This document shows positions 14,610 through 21,585 of a stretch of 21,585 nt of DNA, in pieces. The notes beneath the pieces were generated by a model. The model did not search any database. It was not told where the DNA came from and was given only the letters and a program-made list of their open reading frames with translations. Position numbers and translations under genes: made by a program. The DNA lies in the IMG/VR virus record IMGVR_UViG_3300043409_000035, positions 1-21,585 of that record. One strand, written 5' to 3'. Source of the DNA: a virus. The first letter of the stretch is position 1. Every line of letters begins with the position of its first letter.

Positions 14610-15025
14610 TATCGGGGCCGGAAGTCGGCCATTGGGTTGCACAACGAATTGACGGTGGTTTCTTTGAGGGCAGGGCAACGGCAATAGGATTAAAACGGAA
14701 TGATCAGATTATTGCAGGCGTTATTTATGAGAACTGGAACCACAAAAGCATTTGGTGCCATTTCGCTATTGAAGGGCAACTGACGCCGGCCTACTTGGCG
14801 GCAATATTTGATTATCCGTACAACATTTGCCAAGTCGAAAAGATCATTGTGCCAGTGGGCAGCGATAACGAACAAAGCGCAAAAGTGGTGACAAATATGG
14901 GATTTACAGAAGAAGGCAGGATCAAAGAAGGGCGCCCAGCGGGCGATATTGTGTTTTACACGCTGCGCCGTGATGACTGCCGGTTTTTAAATGAACGCTA
15001 CAGCAAAAGGATAAATCATGGGTAA
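14594..15025 (+). CDS. GNAT-family acetyltransferase-like protein
   Basis: A 143-residue protein from ATG 14594, overlapping the nozzle gene by 16 bases and the next by 8. Residues 13-60 give a beta-strand pattern (IGLKRNDQIIAGVIYENWNH), and the GNAT motif B region is clear: SDNEQSAKVVTNMGFTEEG at 90-108, which follows the usual DN..S..V...GF order. The acetyl-CoA loop (motif A) is not obvious, so activity needs proof. GNAT genes in this position are seen in other podovirus-like genomes, as far as I recall. It may acetylate virion or host protein, or an antibiotic-like small molecule; the tail context favours a virion or ejected protein. The ribosome site is weak (AGG), so translation may be coupled. 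Confidence 0.75.
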   Translation: MGRHIVSGPEVGHWVAQRIDGGFFEGRATAIGLKRNDQIIAGVIYENWNHKSIWCHFAIEGQLTPAYLAAIFDYPYNICQVEKIIVPVGSDNEQSAKVVTNMGFTEEGRIKEGRPAGDIVFYTLRRDDCRFLNERYSKRINHG

Positions 15026-16904
15026 ATCGTCACCATCAGCACCGCCGCCACCGGATTACGCAGGCGCCGCTGCCGCACAAGGTGCAGCAAACGTTGAAAC
15101 AGCCCGTTTGCAGGGCCGGATAAACAATCCAAATGTGATTGGTCCGTTGGGCAGCCAGACAGTGACTTTTGGAACGCCCACCTTTAACCAAGCCGGCTAT
15201 GACCAGGCAATGTCAGCATATCAAACAAATCCAAGGGGGGAACTTCCAAGAGAAAGCCAATATTCCGGTGAGGATGGTTTTTTTGATTCAACTGGATATA
15301 ACAATGCAATGAATTCTTGGGCGGCAGGCAGAATAGCGCCAACACGAGAACAATTCACGACAAACACAAATGCAGATCAGCCGACCGTAACGCAAACTCT
15401 GACACCGGCCGCACAGTCCACCTTGGACGCACAGCAGCGCGTACAACGGGCTTTGGCAGGTCTGGGTGAGCAAGGTATCGGAACGGCCAGCAACGTGCTA
15501 GGGAACGCGTTTAATCCAAACCTTGCGGGCTTGCAGACTAATGTCGGCAACGCTGGGCAAATTTCTCAAACACCAAATTTAAACCAATACGGGCAAGCTG
15601 GCGGCAATATTAATGCAGGTCAAATATCACGGGCGCCGGAACTTGGTGTTTACGGCATGGCAGGTGCAAACGTCAACGCTCAACCAGTAAACGCCGGACC
15701 ACAAAGCGGTCAGTATGGGATGGCCGGTGCAGGCCCACAAGCTGGGCAATATGGTTTTGCACAAGGCGGCTTAAATACCAGCAACGTGGCAGCAATGCCG
15801 GTGAACGCAGGTATGACCGGCCAGCAGGCAATTATGAACCGCCTGGCGCCGCAGCTTGAAAGAGCAGATGCATCAACGCGGCAACGGTTGATTAATCAAG
15901 GTTTGGTGCCAGGCGGCGAAGCGTACGAAAACGCCATGATTTCCCAAAACCAGCAAAAGAACGATCTGCTCTCGCAGGCAGCGTTGCAAGGTATTGGCCT
16001 GGACACTGCGGCAAACGCACAAGGGTTTAATCAGGCATTGCAAGCAGGGCAATATGGCAATCAAGCCGTGGCTCAGAATTTTGCTCAAGGTCAAGCCGCA
16101 AACGCTGCCGGAAATCAAGCGGTGGGGCAGAATTTCGGTCAAGGACTGGCCGCGCAGCAAGCGCAGAACGCCGCTTCACAGCAGCTCTACAATCAATACA
16201 TGGGTGTGCAGGGATTACAGAATCAGGCCGTAAACCAGAATCAACAGGCTGCATTGGCACAATATCAAGCGCAACTCGGTGGTCAGCAACAAGGTTTTGG
16301 TCAAAATGTCACGCAACAGCAGCTCAGCAATCAAGCCATTGCACAAAATCAACAAGCCGCATTGCAACAGCAGCAAGCCGCACTGGCCGCGCAGAATCAG
16401 CAATACAACCAGCTTTTGCAAGGCGCACAGTTTGGAAACACGGCCCAACAGCAAAGTTTGGCGCAGCAGCTCGCATTGCGAAATCAACCGCTGAACGAGA
16501 TTTCCGGTTTGATGGCTGGCTCGCAGATCCAGATGCCGCAGTTTCAAGGCTATCAAGGGTCAAACATCGCACCGGCACCGATCTTTGCAGGGGCGCAGGC
16601 GGCAGGGCAGGGCGCAATGGACCGGTATGGGATTCAGTCTGCCAACGTCAACGCGCAGAATGCTGGGCTTTATGGATTGGCAGGCACTGCGGCAACTGGC
16701 GCCATGATGTTTTCAGATCCTCGTTTAAAGTCTAATGTTGTCCGCGTCGGCACGCATCCGTCTGGTTTTGGCGTTTACGAATATGACATATTTGGCAACA
16801 GAGAACGCGGCGTGATGGCAGATGAAGTTGAGGCCGTAATGCCTGAGGCTGTGGCGTTGCATCCGAGTGGCTATAAGATGGTCAATTATGGGATGATTAA
16901 TTAA
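15018..16904 (+). CDS. Gln/Asn/Ala-rich virion protein with minimal S74 chaperone end
   Basis: A 628-residue protein starting 8 bases inside the GNAT gene, with AAAGG before ATG 15018. Residues 1-20 are Ser/Pro/Ala-rich. Residues about 185-275 hold Gly/Asn-rich repeats with recurring YGxAG, and about 340-490 are Gln/Asn/Ala-rich with recurring NQA(V/I)xQN units. The last 63 residues start with SDPRLK and hold GVYEYDIFG, GVMADEVE, VNYGMIN, a short Peptidase_S74 intramolecular chaperone. Ser566 and Lys571 have the five-residue spacing proposed for the Ser-Lys pair that releases the chaperone. This suggests a trimeric tail or ejected protein. The lack of a beta-helix region is atypical for S74 bearers. 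Confidence 0.78.
   Translation: MGKSSPSAPPPPDYAGAAAAQGAANVETARLQGRINNPNVIGPLGSQTVTFGTPTFNQAGYDQAMSAYQTNPRGELPRESQYSGEDGFFDSTGYNNAMNSWAAGRIAPTREQFTTNTNADQPTVTQTLTPAAQSTLDAQQRVQRALAGLGEQGIGTASNVLGNAFNPNLAGLQTNVGNAGQISQTPNLNQYGQAGGNINAGQISRAPELGVYGMAGANVNAQPVNAGPQSGQYGMAGAGPQAGQYGFAQGGLNTSNVAAMPVNAGMTGQQAIMNRLAPQLERADASTRQRLINQGLVPGGEAYENAMISQNQQKNDLLSQAALQGIGLDTAANAQGFNQALQAGQYGNQAVAQNFAQGQAANAAGNQAVGQNFGQGLAAQQAQNAASQQLYNQYMGVQGLQNQAVNQNQQAALAQYQAQLGGQQQGFGQNVTQQQLSNQAIAQNQQAALQQQQAALAAQNQQYNQLLQGAQFGNTAQQQSLAQQLALRNQPLNEISGLMAGSQIQMPQFQGYQGSNIAPAPIFAGAQAAGQGAMDRYGIQSANVNAQNAGLYGLAGTAATGAMMFSDPRLKSNVVRVGTHPSGFGVYEYDIFGNRERGVMADEVEAVMPEAVALHPSGYKMVNYGMIN
16059..16166 (+). repeat. In-frame 18-codon repeat in Gln/Asn-rich segment
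   Basis: Two copies start with AATCAAGC at 16059 and 16113, 54 bases apart, and encode NQAVAQNFAQG and NQAVGQNFGQG. Similar but shorter NQA units occur at 16221 (NQAVNQNQ) and 16329 (NQAIAQNQ), so at least four related units are spread over about 280 bases. They are probably coiled-coil or fibrous. The copies differ at many wobble positions, so they are not recent. Confidence 0.65.
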
Positions 16905-17153
16905 ATGAATTCTTCCTACAATTTCAATTCCGACGACAAGCGTATACAGCTCGCTGCGCTGCTGCAAGATCCGACGCAACCATATCAGAAGTATCGCGGA
17001 CCATTGGGTGCGCCTGCGGGTGGCGGCGGCATGAATGACATGATGATGAAAATGATGATGAAGAAAGCCGGAACTCAGCCCGGCGCCCCTGTTGTTGATC
17101 GGTCTACGCAATACAATCCGAATTCCCAAAACTTTACGCCGTCAAATTATTAA
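16905..17153 (+). CDS. Small Met-rich phage protein
   Basis: An 82-residue protein whose ATG directly follows the preceding stop (TAAATG). Residues 1-30 are polar (SSYNFNSDDKRIQLAALLQDP), then comes GAPAGGGG and a run MNDMMMKMMMKKAG, in which 8 of 14 residues are Met. It ends polar and Pro/Asn-rich. It has no membrane segment in spite of the Met-rich run, and no homologue I can name. The location, between two large virion-type genes, suggests a virion role. The initiator has no clear ribosome site and probably depends on re-initiation. Confidence 0.55.
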   Translation: MNSSYNFNSDDKRIQLAALLQDPTQPYQKYRGPLGAPAGGGGMNDMMMKMMMKKAGTQPGAPVVDRSTQYNPNSQNFTPSNY

Positions 17154-17162
17154 GGGCGAAAA

Positions 17163-18806
17163 ATGGCTAACGAATTAGTTAATTTCAATCTGCCAAGCCC
17201 ATACCAGGCTGACCTTGCAAAACTTGCCCAGCAGCAAAAGATGGCAGAGCTGCTGCAAGCGCAATCCATACAGCCCACAGAGCGTTACAGCTATAAGGGC
17301 ATAGAAGCACGCACGCCAGCGACTGCGGGGCTTGCGAAGATCCTGCAAGCAATGGGCGGGGCTTATTTGCAGAAACAGGGGCTTGAGGAACAGAAGGCGC
17401 TGGGGGAAAGGTATCGTGCAGATCAATCTGCTGATTTTACCAGTCTTGCAAAAATGCTATCTGCACCTGCTGTTGCTGGTTCTGCGGCTGTTCCAGAAAG
17501 ACTTGCTGAACCGCCAATGATACCGACCGATGACGAAGGCAATCCCATGCCAGGCGTATCGGCTGCGCCTGCAATTCCTGCTGTTGCATCGCGTATAAAA
17601 GGGCAAATTGATCCTGAAATGATTGGGCAATTTAAAACGCCAGAAACGCAACAAATGGCAATGGCGCAATTGTTGGCACAAATTGGTCCTAAAACTCCAA
17701 TTAAAGCATCTGCTGGCGATGTATTTTTTGATGCACAAGGTCGGGAACTTTTCCGCGCACCAGACAAAAAAGAATATGGCACGACGCCATCATACGAAAA
17801 AGATGATACAAGCCCGACTGGTTATGTTGCGGTTTTGTATGGGAAAAATGGCGAGCGCAACGTGGTTGGCCCAGCAAAACCAATGAACCAATTTACAACA
17901 GGAAGTGTTGACGCACAGGCAAGACTTGCACAAGAACGTGCAATATCAGATCGAAACTTCAACCAATTGTCTGCTAATCAACAAGCGCAATTGAAAAATG
18001 AGGGGGCTAGACTCGGTATCAGCGCAGAACAATTGTTTTTTGATACAGGCGTTCGCGCTGGTGGCGCTGCAATGCCGCCTGCTACTGGCCCAAGTTATTT
18101 GCCTGTGCCTTCTGCGCCGGGTATGCCGCAAACAGCTCAACCTGCGCCCGGTGTGTCGCCTGTGCAAGCTGCACCTCGTATCGGCATGGCGCCAGCTCGT
18201 GCTGCTCAACCAACTGTTGCGTTTGCACCTAATGCGGTTGGGCCTACTGGTCAGGCTGTGCAAGCAAATCAACCTAATGTTGTTCAAACCGCTGCCGGTC
18301 CTGTTCAATTAAGTGGGAAAGAACGTCAAAAATTAGCGGGTGCTACACTTGAAGCGCAACAAAAGAAAGAACAAGGAATGTCTGGTCTTGGTGAAACCAT
18401 TACTGAAGCCCGACAAATATTGACTGGCACAGATCCATTGACCGGAACGCCTGGGCAAAAACCATTGCCAACTGCCAGCGGTGCCGGCAGTCTTGTTGAT
18501 TATTTAGGAAATATTGGTGGTGTAGCACCTAGAGGGCAAAACGAAGCAAAACGACTTGAAGTTATTGCTGCAATATTGACATCAAAAGTGCCTAGAATGG
18601 AAGGGCCGCAATCTGATAGAGATGTTGAGCTTTACAAAAAAGCGGCTGGTGATGCTGGCAATTCTGGTTTGCCAATTAGCACCAGACTTGCTGCATTAGA
18701 TACCATGCAAAAACTTTATGGAAAATATGAACGGCTCAACGCGCCCGCGGCAAATCAGCAAACGCAATCACCGCAATCAAATCAGCGTAGATACGTGGAT
18801 TATTAA
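17163..18806 (+). CDS. Large internal-virion/ejection-type protein
   Basis: A 547-residue protein with AAGGG 8 bases before ATG 17163. Residues 1-90 are helical and Gln/Ala-rich (LAKLAQQQKMAELLQAQS). The middle (about 100-390) is Pro/Ala/Gln-rich and looks flexible. A helical C-terminal part (about 474-525) contains SKVPRMEGPQSDRDVELYKKAAGD and STRLAALDTMQKLYGKY, a pattern shared by many phage proteins next to S74 or ejection genes. No lysozyme or protease motif is seen. Position before another ejection-type gene supports an internal or delivered protein. AT content from about 17.6 kb is visibly higher than in the head genes. Confidence 0.65.
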   Translation: MANELVNFNLPSPYQADLAKLAQQQKMAELLQAQSIQPTERYSYKGIEARTPATAGLAKILQAMGGAYLQKQGLEEQKALGERYRADQSADFTSLAKMLSAPAVAGSAAVPERLAEPPMIPTDDEGNPMPGVSAAPAIPAVASRIKGQIDPEMIGQFKTPETQQMAMAQLLAQIGPKTPIKASAGDVFFDAQGRELFRAPDKKEYGTTPSYEKDDTSPTGYVAVLYGKNGERNVVGPAKPMNQFTTGSVDAQARLAQERAISDRNFNQLSANQQAQLKNEGARLGISAEQLFFDTGVRAGGAAMPPATGPSYLPVPSAPGMPQTAQPAPGVSPVQAAPRIGMAPARAAQPTVAFAPNAVGPTGQAVQANQPNVVQTAAGPVQLSGKERQKLAGATLEAQQKKEQGMSGLGETITEARQILTGTDPLTGTPGQKPLPTASGAGSLVDYLGNIGGVAPRGQNEAKRLEVIAAILTSKVPRMEGPQSDRDVELYKKAAGDAGNSGLPISTRLAALDTMQKLYGKYERLNAPAANQQTQSPQSNQRRYVDY

Positions 18807-20402
18807 ATGGCTTACGAGATTGAAACAAAAGACGGTATTGTTATCAGAAATATTCCAGATAACATCAAGCCCGATGATCCTAGCGTAAAAGCAAAAGTCA
18901 CCAACGCCAGACAGGCCCGCATGGCAGAACAGGGCGCCACTGGTGAACAACTCTCTGCGCCTGGCATCAACCCGACTGAGGGCATGAGCACCGGCCAACG
19001 TTTTCTAGCAGGCACAGGCAAAGCATTTTCCGACATTGGCCGCGGTGTTGGGCAGCTCTTTGGCGCTGTTCCGCAATCTATTATTGATGAATCGGCAAGG
19101 CTGGATAAGCCGTTAATGAATACCGGCGCAGGAATGGCCGGTAATATTGTCGGCAACGTGGCCGCACTGGCGCCCACTATGATGATCCCAGGCGCTAATA
19201 CGATGGCGGGCGCTACAATCGGCGGCGGCTTGCTGGGCGCCGCGCAGCCAGTCGAAACAGGACAATCAAGAGCACAAAATATCGGAACTGGCGCATTAGG
19301 TGGCGCTTTAGGTCAAGGCGCCGCTAATGTGATTGGCCGCGTAATCCGTCCTGTGCAGTCGCAGCTCACGCCAGAAGTGTCTGCATTGGCATCTAAAGCT
19401 GAAAATGTTTACGGCATTCCTTTGACCGCAGCAGATAAAACAGGATCACGGCCGTTAAAAATTATTGAATCTGTTTTAGATCAATTGCCTTTAACCGCAG
19501 ATCGTCAGGCATTGGCAAAAGAATTGCAGCGATCTGCATTCAATAAAGCTGCGCTTGAAACAATTGGCGAATCTAGCACTAAGGCAACGCCGGAAGTGCT
19601 AAATGCTGCACGCACAAGGATCGGCGAATCGTTTAATGATCTATCGGGCAGGAATACTGTAACGCTTGCCGATGATTTTCTTGATTCATTGATAAGCATT
19701 GAAAGCGGCATTAATCCGTTTACCAAGCCAGCAGTGCGTGAAGCAATAGACAAAGGGCTTGAACTTGCAACGCAAAAAACAATCAGCGGCAAGGATTATC
19801 AAAAGATCAGATCAACGCTTGGCAAACAGGGGAATGATGCGTTTGCCTCTGGCAACAGCGAGCTGGGCCAAGCCTTAAAATCCCTTAAAGCTGGTTTGGA
19901 TGATGCCGCGACTGGATCTGTATCAGCAGCAGACAAAGATGCGTGGAATCTTGCTCGTAAGCAATGGCAGTCTTTAAAAGTTGTTGAAAAAGCTGCGGCG
20001 CCGACTTCTGCTGATGCGGTGGCCGGTAATGTATCACCGGCAAAGCTAGCGCAGGCGTTAATGTCTGTTGACAAAAAAGGATTTACTTACGGCACCAGCA
20101 ATCAAACTTTGGGCGATATAGCTAGAATTGGTCAGGCTTTCGTTAAAGAACAGATCCCAAATTCTGGAACCGCGCAACGCAGCTTTTATCAGAAATTGAT
20201 GAACAATCCTATTACCGCAGTAATGGAGGGCGGCGTTGGTGGTTTGTCTGTGCCAATGCAGAGAATTATGCAAAGTAAAGCAGGCCAAGCGTATTTGGGG
20301 CAGGGTCCGGTATCAGCAAGAACACTTGCACTTGCAAGGAAACTGCGTGAAGGCGCCGGTATTGTTGGCGGCGCCGCGTTACCGGGTTATGTGGAACAAT
20401 AA
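18807..20402 (+). CDS. DNA ejection/internal virion protein with Gly-rich hydrophobic segment
   Basis: A 531-residue protein starting directly after the previous stop (TAAATG). The N-terminal part, YEIETKDGIVIRNIPDNIKPDD at residues 3-24, is a motif I recognise at the start of phage ejection-type proteins. Residues 106-180 are Gly/Ala-rich and hydrophobic (MAGATIGGGLLGAA and later GALGGALGQGAANVIG), able to insert in or cross a membrane. The rest is helical and charged. In P22-type phages such proteins leave the virion first and build a channel through the host envelope. No peptidase or transglycosylase motif is visible. The assignment is by composition and position after the tail genes. Confidence 0.68.
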   Translation: MAYEIETKDGIVIRNIPDNIKPDDPSVKAKVTNARQARMAEQGATGEQLSAPGINPTEGMSTGQRFLAGTGKAFSDIGRGVGQLFGAVPQSIIDESARLDKPLMNTGAGMAGNIVGNVAALAPTMMIPGANTMAGATIGGGLLGAAQPVETGQSRAQNIGTGALGGALGQGAANVIGRVIRPVQSQLTPEVSALASKAENVYGIPLTAADKTGSRPLKIIESVLDQLPLTADRQALAKELQRSAFNKAALETIGESSTKATPEVLNAARTRIGESFNDLSGRNTVTLADDFLDSLISIESGINPFTKPAVREAIDKGLELATQKTISGKDYQKIRSTLGKQGNDAFASGNSELGQALKSLKAGLDDAATGSVSAADKDAWNLARKQWQSLKVVEKAAAPTSADAVAGNVSPAKLAQALMSVDKKGFTYGTSNQTLGDIARIGQAFVKEQIPNSGTAQRSFYQKLMNNPITAVMEGGVGGLSVPMQRIMQSKAGQAYLGQGPVSARTLALARKLREGAGIVGGAALPGYVEQ

Positions 20403-20414
20403 GATGCGTGATTT

Positions 20415-20978
20415 TTATTTTCTATTATGACCACTTTTTATTCTTGAAACATGAGATTGGCTTATTTTAAAATACATCGATATTTCTTTTTGAGATTTAT
20501 TGCTAGAACGAATGTTGATAATATCTTCATCAGTCAATCTTCCATTCCAATGGTCAACTCCATAATGGTGGCGATGCTTTATAGATGTATCAGCATTATT
20601 TTCTGCTTTTGTTCCTACGCGCAAATGTGCTGGATTAACACAAGGAGGATTGTCGCAAATGTGCATAATTATTTTGCCAAAAGGTATTTTTTCTCCAGTA
20701 AAAAATTCATAAGCATATCTATGCGCTCGTACAGAAACTTCACCCGGCAACAAAAAAATCCCATATCCATAATCGTTTTTTGTTCCGGTCCAAAGCCAAC
20801 AAGTCGCAGTTTTTTTTATTCTAGATTCAAAAACATCGGCTGGACCAATTTGAGCAAATTTATGCAATGTTCCATTATTTCGCGCTCGGTTGTAACATGG
20901 TCTGCAAAGTTTTCGTCCGATAGCCTGGGCAATATTACAAACAACGCAAAAAATTGTTCCTCTGGATTGATAGGTCAT
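20415..20978 (-). CDS. Freestanding HNH homing-type endonuclease
   Basis: A 187-residue protein on the opposite strand to all others. AAGGAG lies 6 bases before ATG 20978, so the frame extension to 21014 is not needed. Residues 11-28 have a CxxC-x10-CxxC zinc-finger pattern. Residues 60-120 form the HNH core (CWLWTGTKNDYGYG, then MHICDNPPCVNPAHLRVGT), with His106, Asn115 and His118 as probable metal and catalytic residues. Residues 148-183 look like a helix-turn-helix for site recognition (LTDEDIINIRSSNKSQKEI). The region is AT-rich, as in most homing genes. There is no intron around it. It could promote spread of its own segment between phages. Confidence 0.9.
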   Translation of the reverse strand: MTYQSRGTIFCVVCNIAQAIGRKLCRPCYNRARNNGTLHKFAQIGPADVFESRIKKTATCWLWTGTKNDYGYGIFLLPGEVSVRAHRYAYEFFTGEKIPFGKIIMHICDNPPCVNPAHLRVGTKAENNADTSIKHRHHYGVDHWNGRLTDEDIINIRSSNKSQKEISMYFKISQSHVSRIKSGHNRK

Positions 20979-21031
20979 TTTTATCTCCTTAGTGGAACTT
21001 CTAGTATATACCATATCAATGGAGGTGGCTA
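20979..21031 (-). promoter_or_regulatory. Probable promoter and leader of the HNH gene, facing the tail-fibre gene
   Basis: On the minus strand a TATACT -10 (21003-21008 on the given strand) has TAGCCA 17 bases upstream, matching 5 and 4 of 6 consensus bases; AAGGAG lies downstream of it. The 8-base palindrome GTATATAC is at 21004-21011. The same short gap carries GGAGGT at 21021-21026, the ribosome site of the + strand tail-fibre gene. Not tested experimentally, so moderate to low confidence. Confidence 0.4.
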
Positions 21032-21585
21032 GTGTCCTATAATGGTTCGGGAACTTTTAACATCAACACGGCGGGCCAGCCTGTAGTAACCGGCACCGTC
21101 ATTTCTTCAACCGCTTTCAACGCCCTCACCGCGGATCTAGGAACCGGTCTGTCAACGGCAATCACGAAAGACGGCCAGACGGTTGCAACCGCCAGGATAC
21201 CGTTTGCACAAGGCATCAACAGCAGCCTGGTCACGGACGCCACAAGCACGACGACTGGCTCAATCATCACGGCGGGCGGCGTAGGGATTGCTAAGGCGTT
21301 GTTTGTGGGAACGACTGCGAATATCGCAGGCACCACGACGTTGGCCGGTGTGACTGCAACCAGTATCACCGACTCAGGTTTAACTTCAGGCCGCGTAACC
21401 TACGCTGGCACCGCTGGTCTGCTGCAAGACTCTGCCAACCTGACGTTCAACGGCACGACACTGACTGCAAACACCATCGGCGCATTCACACTGGGCGGCA
21501 CAGTCTCAGGTGGCGGCAATCAGCTTAATAACGTCATCATCGGCACGACAACTCCGCTGGCTGGTGCGTTTACGACGCTGAGTGC
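21032..21585 (+). CDS. Tail fibre or tail-tip protein, N-terminal part (runs off the window)
   Basis: A gene starting with GTG 21032, with GGAGGT 5 bases upstream, which makes the choice of start firm. The frame has no stop to the end of the window, giving 184 residues. The N-terminus, SYNGSGTFNINTAGQPVVTG and ISSTAFNALTADLGTGLSTAITKDGQT, is a well-known phage fibre start that attaches to the tail. After that the protein is Thr/Gly/Ala-rich with repeated beta-like units (TLAGVTATSI, TLTANTIGAFTLGG). It would carry the receptor-binding end beyond the window. Its placement after the HNH insertion is consistent with a mobile element next to a tail gene. Confidence 0.82.
   Translation, partial: MSYNGSGTFNINTAGQPVVTGTVISSTAFNALTADLGTGLSTAITKDGQTVATARIPFAQGINSSLVTDATSTTTGSIITAGGVGIAKALFVGTTANIAGTTTLAGVTATSITDSGLTSGRVTYAGTAGLLQDSANLTFNGTTLTANTIGAFTLGGTVSGGGNQLNNVIIGTTTPLAGAFTTLS

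Noticed and set aside
20451-21032. A 193-codon + strand frame across the HNH region
   Set aside because: The opposite strand encodes a clear HNH nuclease with zinc and HNH motifs. The + frame is Phe/Ser/Ile-rich and has no family pattern.
1-21585. tRNA genes, CRISPR arrays, IS elements, integrase or attachment sites, retroelements
   Set aside because: I saw no cloverleaf-like sequence, no regularly spaced short repeats, no transposase or terminal inverted repeats, and no recombinase or reverse transcriptase motif. The only mobile-type gene is the HNH endonuclease.

Overview
The window is part of a tailed, probably short-tailed (podovirus-type), bacteriophage genome or prophage. It holds a nearly complete virion-assembly block, almost all on the + strand, in the order terminase, portal, scaffold, capsid, head-tail adaptor, tail nozzle, ejection-type proteins, tail fibre. 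Genes are tightly packed, with many 4-base ATGA stop/start overlaps, 8-16 base overlaps and good AGGAG-type ribosome sites. No integrase, repressor, lysis or replication gene is visible apart from a partial nuclease-like gene at the left edge. The host cannot be named. Ribosome sites, moderate GC and protein types suit a phage of a Gram-negative (proteobacterial) host, but that is inference.

Left part (1-3173): the end of a PD-(D/E)XK-like phage protein, a 147-base non-coding gap with small hairpins, a small helical Dps/ferritin-like protein started by GTG, a putative small terminase subunit, the large terminase (GTG start), then three small overlapping genes. Head part (3174-9512): a long portal protein with a Gln/Met-rich coiled-coil tail, five accessory genes (four small unknown or structural ones and one with a 20-residue repeat and a WD-rich motif), the scaffold, the HK97-fold major capsid protein and a probable decoration protein.

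Centre (9513-11580): the most unusual stretch. A perfect 10-bp hairpin lies between a strong Shine-Dalgarno sequence and the ATG of a two-domain enzyme, a DUF115/MptE-like domain fused to a class I SAM methyltransferase. Folding would shorten the 33-base SD-ATG gap to 7 unpaired bases. Two tandem paralogous small beta-rich proteins follow.

Tail part (11600-21585): a small protein with HhH-like and AT-hook-like motifs, a head-tail adaptor, a long nozzle/stabilisation-type protein, a GNAT-type acetyltransferase overlapping both neighbours, a Gln/Asn/Ala-rich protein ending in a minimal S74 intramolecular chaperone, a Met-rich small protein, two large ejection-type proteins, a freestanding HNH endonuclease on the opposite strand (the only minus-strand gene), and the start of a tail-fibre gene that runs off the right edge.

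The genes read as one assembly programme: terminase packages DNA through the portal into a scaffolded capsid, adaptor and nozzle close the vertex, and the large proteins at 15-20 kb are delivered or assembled with the tail. The acetyltransferase and the DUF115-methyltransferase sit inside this block, which suggests, but does not prove, that they modify virion components.
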